The translations under genes and the position numbers were made by a program. Below, one piece after another: positions 8,404 through 15,400 of a stretch of DNA of 17,459 nt. Numbering within the stretch: position 1 is the first letter of the stretch; every line of letters starts with the position of its first letter. The notes below the pieces were generated by a model. The model worked only from the letters and a program-made list of their open reading frames with translations, was not told where the DNA came from and ran no database searches. This stretch comes from Muribaculaceae bacterium (GTDB lineage Bacteria > Bacteroidota > Bacteroidia > Bacteroidales > Muribaculaceae). The stretch spans positions 1 to 17,459 of the forward strand of contig JAIDBM010000030.1 in the NCBI GenBank assembly GCA_029056365.1. Direction: 5' to 3'.

Positions 8404-9582
8404 ATGCGATTCTTTCACTCTCTTACCGCATGCCTGCTTTCTTTGTCGATCTCTGCCTGCGATACCGCCGCAGAACCTTCGAACGATGACAATGACATCA
8501 GCCAGGCGACTGTGGCTCTGACTCTCTCCGACAAGCAGGCTACCGCCGAAACCAAGGCTCTGTACTCCAATCTGTGGTCCATAGCGCAGAAGGGATTCAT
8601 GTTCGGCCATCACGACGACCTCATGTACGGCAGATACTGGTACAACGAGCCGGGGCGCTCCGACACCAAAGACGTCTGCGGCGACTACCCGGCTGTGTAC
8701 AGCCTCGATTTCGCCGAACTGTCCGACAACAGAGCCGACGGAAACGAAAGCACTGAAATACGCCGCAGATGCATACTTGAAGCCCGCGAACGCGGCATGG
8801 TGATTACCGCCTGCGCCCACTGGAACAATCCGCTCACCGGAGGCGACTCATGGGACAACAGCAGCGACCGTACTGTAGCCGAAATCCTTACCGAAGGCTC
8901 TGAGGCCAACCGCACATTCACCGCATGGCTCGACCGTCTGGCCGACTTTCTGCTGAATCTTCGCGACAGCCAAGGACGCCTGGTTCCGATAATCTTCCGC
9001 CCGTTTCATGAACATACACAAAGCTGGTCGTGGTGGGGAAGTTCCTGCACAAGCGAACAGCAGTTCATCTCACTGTGGCAGTTTACTGTAAAATACCTGC
9101 GCGACACCAAGGGCGTACACCAGCTGATTTATGCAATCTCACCCCAGATGGACTCGCAAAAAAACAAAGAAGACTTCCTTTACCGCTGGCCTGGCGACGA
9201 CTATGTCGACTTCATAGGCATGGACTGCTACCACGGACTCAGTCCCACGGTATTCGCCGCCAACATCAAGGAACTTTGCCTACTGTCAAAAGAAAAACTC
9301 AAACCCTGCGGCGTAACCGAAACCGGCGTTGAAGGCTTCACTGCCGCCGACTACTGGACAAAGCAGATTCTGACTCCGGCCACCGGACGGACGTTGTCGT
9401 TCATCGTAACATGGCGCAATAAATTCGTAGGCGGCAACGACAGTGACAACCATTACTACTCGGTATGGAAAGGACATCCGTCTGAGAAAGATTTTATTAA
9501 ATTCCACAAAAGCTCATCAACGTATTTCTGCTCCGACCTCCCCGACATGTATACCATGGCCGAGGGCGTAAGCGTGGAATAA
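8404..9582 (+). CDS. GH26 endo-beta-1,4-mannanase, lipoprotein
   Basis: GH26 enzymes of this type hydrolyse internal beta-1,4-mannosidic bonds in mannan and galacto/glucomannan. The 392-residue protein has a lipoprotein signal (SISAC, Cys19). The family motifs appear in order: FGHHDD at 68-72, CAHWNNP at 137-143, the acid/base region IIFRPFHEHTQSWSWWG with Glu203, and the nucleophile Glu306 in VTETG. After the lipid Cys comes an acidic linker (DTAAEPSNDDND), which fits export to the cell surface and supports a first-cut role on extracellular polysaccharide. Length fits one GH26 domain with no carbohydrate-binding module. It is the last gene of the operon, 2 bases after the GH-A gene. Some GH26 members act on mixed-linkage glucan or xylan; mannan is favoured because of GH130. 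Confidence 0.92.
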   Translation: MRFFHSLTACLLSLSISACDTAAEPSNDDNDISQATVALTLSDKQATAETKALYSNLWSIAQKGFMFGHHDDLMYGRYWYNEPGRSDTKDVCGDYPAVYSLDFAELSDNRADGNESTEIRRRCILEARERGMVITACAHWNNPLTGGDSWDNSSDRTVAEILTEGSEANRTFTAWLDRLADFLLNLRDSQGRLVPIIFRPFHEHTQSWSWWGSSCTSEQQFISLWQFTVKYLRDTKGVHQLIYAISPQMDSQKNKEDFLYRWPGDDYVDFIGMDCYHGLSPTVFAANIKELCLLSKEKLKPCGVTETGVEGFTAADYWTKQILTPATGRTLSFIVTWRNKFVGGNDSDNHYYSVWKGHPSEKDFIKFHKSSSTYFCSDLPDMYTMAEGVSVE

Positions 9583-9610
9583 CGCCGGATAAAAGAGGCT
9601 GTGTCAAAAA

Positions 9611-9658
9611 TGAACTGCACTCCAAAAGTTTTGTGTTCAACTTTTGGGGTGCAGTTCA
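9611..9658. repeat. 48-bp near-perfect palindrome, insertion-sequence-end-like; may also end the PUL transcript
   Basis: The arms at 9611-9630 and 9639-9658 are 20 bases each, complementary except for one T:G pair, around an 8-base loop (TTGTGTTC). The outer tip TGAACTGCAC and inner CCAAAAGTT resemble, from memory, terminal inverted repeats of IS3-family elements, here with no transposase between them. No target-site duplication is apparent: AAA lies to the left and CAT to the right. Lying 28 bases after the GH26 stop, it could fold into a strong transcript-end hairpin, but no T-run follows. It may be an IS remnant, a MITE-like element or a plain terminator. Confidence 0.6.
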
Positions 9659-9682
9659 CATTACGTGTATGGTGATGGAGCC

Positions 9683-9726
9683 GTCAGACAGCGCGGTATG
9701 GATAGGTACCGATAAGTCTGCCTGAC
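9683..9726. repeat. Imperfect stem-loop in the intergenic region
   Basis: GTCAG (9683-9687) pairs with CTGAC (9722-9726), CAG (9689-9691) with CTG (9718-9720), and CGGTA (9694-9698) with TACCG (9707-9711) around an 8-base loop. Together they make a three-segment interrupted stem between the palindrome and the helicase promoter. No function can be assigned. The remainder of the gap from 9659 to 9765 shows nothing else that I recognise. Confidence 0.35.
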
Positions 9727-9765
9727 ATCAGAGCCGTGGCCTGCTTCGCACGGAGATACATTCCG

Positions 9766-9796
9766 TTTGCATTTTCACATTTTTTTTGTAATTTTG
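9766..9796 (+). promoter_or_regulatory. Bacteroides-type promoter for the helicase / L,D-transpeptidase unit
   Basis: The -33 element TTTG at 9766-9769 and the -7 element TAATTTTG at 9789-9796 are separated by 19 bases. This is an essentially consensus Bacteroides housekeeping promoter. Transcription should start near 9803, giving a leader of about 60 bases to the ATG at 9865. It lies inside the longer open frame that begins at 9736, which argues against any start upstream of it. Confidence 0.8.
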
Positions 9797-9864
9797 CATT
9801 CAGGATGCCGATGATGGCATGCCGCGAATTCCAACACTCCTCTCCAACCAATCAGAAACAGACT

Positions 9865-11244
9865 ATGTATTTCGATGAGCTTGACCTAAGCGATGATATT
9901 CTTGATGCTCTCGACGCCATGCGGTTCGAGGAGTGTACACCGATTCAGGAACAAACCATTCCTCTTATTCTCGAAGGCGGCGACCTTATAGCCTGCGCAC
10001 AGACAGGCACCGGCAAGACAGCCGCATATCTCCTGCCTGTGATCGACCGGATTGCAGACAATCCCGACCGAAGCGACAAAGTACAATGTCTCGTTATGTC
10101 GCCAACCCGCGAACTGGCCCAGCAGATCGACAGGCAGATGGAAGGCTTCGGCTTTTTTCTGCCGGTCAGCGCCATGGCCATTTACGGCGGTACCGATGGC
10201 GCAGGCTTTGCCCGCCAGCAACGAGGCCTGAAGATGGGTGCCGATGTTGTTATCGCAACCCCCGGACGGCTGCTCGACCACATCGCCATGGGTTATGTCG
10301 ACCTGAGCGATGTCAGATACTTCATCCTCGATGAAGCCGACCGTATGCTCGACATGGGATTCTACGATGACATCATGCAGATTGCCAACCGTCTGCCAAA
10401 AGAGCGCCAGACTCTTATGTTCTCCGCCACCATGCCTCCGAAAACACGGAAACTCGCCAAGGAAATTCTTAACAACCCCACCGAAATCAGCATAGCCGTA
10501 TCGCGCCCTACCGAAAAAATCGACCAGAGCGCGTTCATTTGCCACGAACAACAGAAAACGCCTTTGCTCCAGCTGCTGTTCAAGCAAACCGGCACAAGCC
10601 GTGTGATTGTGTTCGCATCATCCAAACTCAAAGTGAAGGAACTTACCCACGAGCTTCGCCGCAAACACTTCAAAGCCGCCGAAATGCACTCCGACCTCGA
10701 CCAGAACCGTCGCGATGAGGTGATGCACGAATTCAGGAACGGCAGAATCGACATGCTGATAGCCACCGACATTCTGGCTCGCGGCATCGATGTCGACGAC
10801 ATAGCTCTGGTTGTGAACTACGATGTGCCCCGAGAAGCCGAAGACTATGTACACCGTATCGGACGCACGGCCCGCGCCGGTGCCGGAGGCATTGCCGTTA
10901 CGATGGTAAACGAACGCGACATGCAACGCTTCGGAGGCATCGAACGTTTTCTCGGCTATGAAGTGCCGAAACGCGACATTCCGGAAGAATATGGCAAAGG
11001 TCCGGAATACAGGCCTGAGCGCTCCGACAGGAAACAAAACGCCAGAAAACAAAAATACAAATCTGCCGGAAAACCGCGCGGAAAACGACCGGACAATAAA
11101 AAAACGCCCGATTCCGATGCTACAAGGAAGCAGGCCACCGGAACCGAAAACATTAAATCGGGAGATTCTGCAAAAAAACGCCGGCGCCATTACAATTCAA
11201 AACGGAAAAACGACTCCGGGAACAGCAAAAACAACATCGACTGA
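9865..11244 (+). CDS. DEAD-box ATP-dependent RNA helicase, RhlE-like
   Basis: DEAD-box helicases unwind short RNA duplexes with ATP, acting in ribosome assembly, RNA decay and cold adaptation. Numbered from the ATG at 9865 the protein has 459 residues. Motifs in order: Q motif FEECTPIQ (21-28), Walker A AQTGTGKT (45-52), PTREL (80-84), TPGR (132-135), DEAD (156-159), SAT (187-189), ARGID (305-309), HRIGRTARAG (330-339). After about residue 375 comes a Lys/Arg-rich disordered tail, typical of RhlE-type proteins and likely to bind RNA. The frame is open upstream to an ATG at 9736, but the consensus promoter at 9766-9796 and the conserved first residues (MYFDELDLSDDIL) favour 9865. The next gene follows after 32 bases without a visible promoter. 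Confidence 0.95.
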   Translation: MYFDELDLSDDILDALDAMRFEECTPIQEQTIPLILEGGDLIACAQTGTGKTAAYLLPVIDRIADNPDRSDKVQCLVMSPTRELAQQIDRQMEGFGFFLPVSAMAIYGGTDGAGFARQQRGLKMGADVVIATPGRLLDHIAMGYVDLSDVRYFILDEADRMLDMGFYDDIMQIANRLPKERQTLMFSATMPPKTRKLAKEILNNPTEISIAVSRPTEKIDQSAFICHEQQKTPLLQLLFKQTGTSRVIVFASSKLKVKELTHELRRKHFKAAEMHSDLDQNRRDEVMHEFRNGRIDMLIATDILARGIDVDDIALVVNYDVPREAEDYVHRIGRTARAGAGGIAVTMVNERDMQRFGGIERFLGYEVPKRDIPEEYGKGPEYRPERSDRKQNARKQKYKSAGKPRGKRPDNKKTPDSDATRKQATGTENIKSGDSAKKRRRHYNSKRKNDSGNSKNNID

Positions 11245-11276
11245 ACAATTCAATCAGATTCTATCTTATCTATTGT

Positions 11277-12296
11277 ATGAAATCCATTCTTACAATCTCC
11301 GCACTGATTGTGCTGTCTGCCGTCACAGGATGCGGAGGAAATGGTAGACCTAATGTATCCGTAGCCGACACCACGGCGGTTGAGGATACCCCGCGTCTGT
11401 CGCCGGAGCAACAGCGTCTGAAGGACTCGCTCGACAGTATTGCCGCCCTGCCGCCGGATGTGCTCCGCAACGATGTGACCACTGTGGAACAGGCCGACTC
11501 GTTCATGCGACAGTCGGGTTACTGGACTGAATACAGCCAAGGCGTTATCGACACCATAGCACGGCAGAATATCGACTATGCCAACCGCCTGCTGCATAAT
11601 CGCGAACCATATTTTCTCGTTGCCGACAAACAACGCATGATGGTTGTGCTGTACGACCGGTTCGGCCGTCCGAAACGTGGCTACAAAATGGCCTGCTCCG
11701 CACAATTCGGAACCAAACACGCCAAGCGCGACAACCGTACACCCGAAGGCTTTTTCTCGGCAGAAGGCATATACGACAGCACGGAATGGCTATTTACCGA
11801 TGATGACGGCAACACTTCGGAGAAACGCGGCCAGTTCGGACCTCGTTTCATTCGCATAAAAGGAGCACCGATGATAGGCATACACGGCACCTGCGCTCCC
11901 TGGTCGAGAGGTCATCGCGCCTCACACGGATGCATGCGCATTCACAACGCACACATTCTGGAACTGGTTACATTTGCCACCAAAGGCATGCCTATAATCA
12001 TTAGCCCATCCGACCGCGACCAACGTGTAAACCGTCAGGAAGGATACACGCGTATCACTCAGCTTCATCTGCCCAAAGTGGAAGAATCGCCCGTTGACGA
12101 AGACTTTCCCGGCCTGAAAGACTACCTCGAGCGCGAGAAACTGATTCAACACCGCAAAGATTCCATAGCCGCCGTTGAGCGGCGCCGCGAAGAACTGGCA
12201 CGCGAACGGGAGGAAGTCCTCCGACAGGCTGAGGCAACAGATGAACCAGCCGACTCCACCGCTTCCGACAACGAAAACACTGATATATTTAACTGA
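11277..12296 (+). CDS. L,D-transpeptidase (YkuD domain) lipoprotein
   Basis: YkuD-domain enzymes form 3-3 cross-links in peptidoglycan or attach proteins to it, using a catalytic cysteine. The 339-residue protein starts with a lipoprotein signal (AVTGC, Cys19). The linker after the lipid Cys is not acidic (GGNGRPN), so it should face the periplasm. The catalytic domain is at about 110-245, with HGT (His203) and SHGCMR carrying the nucleophile Cys219 and Arg221. Beyond about residue 280 lies a highly charged helical tail (about 283-320, rich in Arg and Glu, probable coiled coil) and an acidic end. It probably shares a transcript with the helicase (32-base gap), although no functional link is evident. 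The substrate, cross-linking or protein anchoring, cannot be told from sequence. Confidence 0.9.
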   Translation: MKSILTISALIVLSAVTGCGGNGRPNVSVADTTAVEDTPRLSPEQQRLKDSLDSIAALPPDVLRNDVTTVEQADSFMRQSGYWTEYSQGVIDTIARQNIDYANRLLHNREPYFLVADKQRMMVVLYDRFGRPKRGYKMACSAQFGTKHAKRDNRTPEGFFSAEGIYDSTEWLFTDDDGNTSEKRGQFGPRFIRIKGAPMIGIHGTCAPWSRGHRASHGCMRIHNAHILELVTFATKGMPIIISPSDRDQRVNRQEGYTRITQLHLPKVEESPVDEDFPGLKDYLEREKLIQHRKDSIAAVERRREELAREREEVLRQAEATDEPADSTASDNENTDIFN

Positions 12297-12303
12297 CCGC
12301 GGA

Positions 12304-12325
12304 GTGGAGGCATCCCTGCCTCCAC
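12304..12325. repeat. Short perfect hairpin just after the L,D-transpeptidase gene
   Basis: GTGGAGGC at 12304-12311 and GCCTCCAC at 12318-12325 form a perfect 8-bp stem with a 6-base loop, 7 bases past the stop codon. No T-run follows, so it is more likely a 3'-end stabilising stem or part of a composite terminator than a terminator alone. Confidence 0.5.
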
Positions 12326-12361
12326 AGTTCAGACGAAAGTATCATTCCAGATAAAATATCC

Positions 12362-12414
12362 GTCCGAAAACAGGCCGACTTGAAACAGGAAATCAAGTCG
12401 GCCTGTTTTCGGAC
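12362..12414. terminator. Long perfect hairpin, likely bidirectional terminator
   Basis: The arms 12362-12383 and 12393-12414 pair perfectly over 22 bp around a 9-base loop (AACAGGAAA). AAAA in the left arm and TTTT in the right arm flank the GC-rich core CAGGCCGACTTG, so transcripts from either side end in a U-run inside the stem. It most likely terminates the helicase/L,D-transpeptidase transcript. Its length and perfection also leave open a small repeat element. Confidence 0.75.
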
Positions 12415-12424
12415 AGACAGCAAA

Positions 12425-12462
12425 AAAAACAGCCGCAGGCCATCGGACCTGCGGCTGTTTTT
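12425..12462. terminator. Rho-independent terminator of rpoC, bidirectional
   Basis: AAAAACAGCCGCAGG at 12425-12439 pairs perfectly with 12448-12462 over 15 bp around an 8-base loop. On the minus strand the stem is followed by eight T residues (complement of 12422-12429), 26 bases past the rpoC stop. This is a classic intrinsic terminator for the rpoBC operon. The right arm also ends in five T residues, so it could stop plus-strand transcription as well. Confidence 0.88.
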
Positions 12463-12488
12463 ATCGGTTATTATCAGTATATGCGGAA

Positions 12489-15400
12489 TCAGTCGTTGAG
12501 CACTTCCACATGATCGGCACCATGCACCTCGCGTGCCTCATGGTAGATGCCCTCGATGTCGTCGCGGCTGCCGACTACAAGACGTTCGTACTCGCGAAGA
12601 CCGGTACCGGCCGGTATGAGGTGTCCGCAGATTACGTTCTCCTTCATACCCTCGAGAGTGTCGGTCTTGCCGGCGATAGCAGCCTCGTTGAGAACCTTGG
12701 TGGTTTCCTGGAACGAAGCGGCCGAGATGAAGCTGGTGGTCTGCAGAGCCGCACGGGTGATACCCTGAAGTATCTGCTCCGAAGTAGCAGGCACGGCATC
12801 GCGCACTGTAATGAGCTTGAGGTCGCGGCGTTTCAGAGCCGAGTTCTCGTCGCGCAGCTTGCGGGCGGTGATTATCTGACCGGGCACAACATCCTCGCTG
12901 TCGCCGGCATCGGTAACCACTTTCTTACCCCATATGCGGTCGTTCTCATCCATAAACTCGCGTTTGTCAACAACCTGCTGCTCCAGGAAGCATGTATCGC
13001 CCGGGTCAAGAATATTGACCTTGCGCATCATCTGGCGCACGATTACCTCGAAATGCTTGTCGTTGATCTTCACACCCTGCATACGGTATACATCCTGAAC
13101 CTCGTTCACGATATATTCCTGCACTGCGGTCGGACCCATGATATTGAGAATATCGGCCGGAGTGATGGCACCGTCGGAAAGCGGAGTTCCCGCACGAACC
13201 ACATCGTTCTGCTGAACAAGTATCTGCTTCGACAGCGGAACAAGATATTTCTTCACTTCGCCAAGTTTGCTTGTTACCGTAATCTCGCGGTTACCACGTT
13301 TTACCTTGCCGAATTCAACCTCGCCGTCGATTTCGCTCACGACAGCCGGGTTCGACGGGTTACGGGCCTCGAAAAGCTCGGTAACACGCGGCAGACCACC
13401 GGTAATGTCACCGGCACCACCGGTAGCACGCGGTATCTTCACCAGTGTCTCACCGGTCTTGATTTCATCGCCGTCCGACTTCATGAGGTGGGCGCCTACA
13501 GGCAGAGCGTATGTGATCAGAATCTGTCCGTTCTTGTCCACAATCTGGACTTCAGGCACCTTTGTACGGTCTTTCGATTCAATTACAACGCGGTCTTCAA
13601 GTCCCGACTGCTCATCGATGTCGACACGGAAGTTGATGTTCTCGGCAAGATTGCTGTACTGTATTGTACCGCCCTTTTCGCTGACGATAATAGCGTTGAA
13701 GGGGTCCCATTCGCAGATCACATCGCCGGGTTTCACCACATCGCCGTTGCTGAAATAGAGCTTCGAACCGTAAGGAATAGCGGCATTGGTCACCATCATC
13801 TTCGTTTTCGGGTCGATGATTCGCATTTCGGCGAGTCGTCCGATTACCACCTGTACGGGGCGTCCGTCTGAACTCTGCTCATCGGTGGTTACCGTACGGA
13901 GTTCCTCGATTTCGAGAGTACCGTTGTAACGCGATGTCACAGTCGAGATAGCGGCAATGTTCGAAGCCACACCACCGACGTGGAATGTACGCAGAGTCAG
14001 CTGAGTACCAGGCTCACCGATCGACTGAGCGGCGATTACGCCCACAGCCTCGCCTTTCTGCACCATGCGGTTGTTCGAAAGGTTGCGTCCGTAGCACTTG
14101 GCGCAGACACCCTTCTTCGACTCGCAAGTGAGCACCGAACGAATTTCGACACTCTCGATCGGAGATGCATCGATACGGTCGGCTGCGGCATCGTTGATTT
14201 CCTCGCCGGCGGCAACAATAATCTCACCGCTGAGCGGGTCGATGATGTCGTGAACCGAAACACGGCCGAGAATACGCTCTCCGAGCGAAGCCACAACCTC
14301 ATCGTTGTTCTTTATCTCGGTACATACGAGGCCACGCAGAGTTCCGCAGTCTTCCTCGTTGATAATGACATCATGGGCCACGTCAACCAGACGACGGGTA
14401 AGATAACCGGCGTCGGCGGTCTTAAGCGCGGTATCCGCAAGACCCTTTCGGGCACCGTGAGTAGAGATAAAGTATTCCAGCACCGACAGACCCTCCTTGA
14501 AGTTCGCAAGAATCGGGTTTTCGATAATCTGACCGCCCTCGGCACCTGCCTTCTGCGGCTTGGCCATAAGACCACGCATACCGGCGAGCTGACGAATCTG
14601 GTCTTTCGAACCACGGGCTCCGGAATCGAGCATCATGAACACAGAGTTGAATCCCTGGTTGGCTTCGGTCATCTGTTTCATGAGGATATCGGTAAGCTGG
14701 CTGTTTACATGAGTCCAGATGTCGATTATCTGATTGTAACGTTCGGTATTGGTGATGAAACCCATGGAGTAGTTGTCCATCACTTCCTGAACCTGCTTGT
14801 AACCCTCGTTTACAATAGCCTCCTTTTCCGGCGGAATGATAACATCGCCAAGGTTGAACGACAGACCGCCACGGAAGGCCATGTAGTATCCGAGGTTCTT
14901 GATGTCGTCGAGGAACTGGGCCGAACGCGGAATACCGCATTTCTTGATAACCTTGGATATGATATTACGCAGCGATTTCTTTGACAGAATTTCGTTTACG
15001 TAGCCAATTTCCTTGGGCACATACTGGTTTACAAGCACTCGTCCGACCGATGTATCCTTTACCAGATGTTTTACCGGATTTCCGTTCTCATCAACATCGT
15101 CGACCATCACGGTTACGGGTGCGTGCAGTGTCACCTTGCCTTCGTTGTAGGCGATTTCGGCTTCTTCCGGACCATAGAAAATGGTACCTTCGCCCTTGTC
15201 GCCCTTGCGCAGCTTGGTGATATAGTACAGACCAAGCACCATGTCCTGCGAAGGCACGGTGATAGGAGCGCCGTTGGCCGGGTTAAGAATATTGTGGGCA
15301 CCGAGCATCAGCATCTGAGCCTCGAGAATCGCCTCGTTGCCCAGAGGAAGGTGCACAGCCATCTGGTCGCCGTCGAAGTCGGCATTGAACGCCGTACATG

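Noticed and set aside
9456..9659. Minus-strand frame of 67 codons covering the palindrome
   Set aside because: It encodes the palindrome and the antisense of the GH26 3' end; it shows no transposase-like motifs, so it is not evidence for an IS gene.
12510..14984. Long plus-strand open frames of 453 and 334 codons (12510-13871, 13980-14984) opposite rpoC
   Set aside because: They are antisense to highly conserved rpoC codons, have no recognisable domains or promoters, and arise from codon bias in the true gene.
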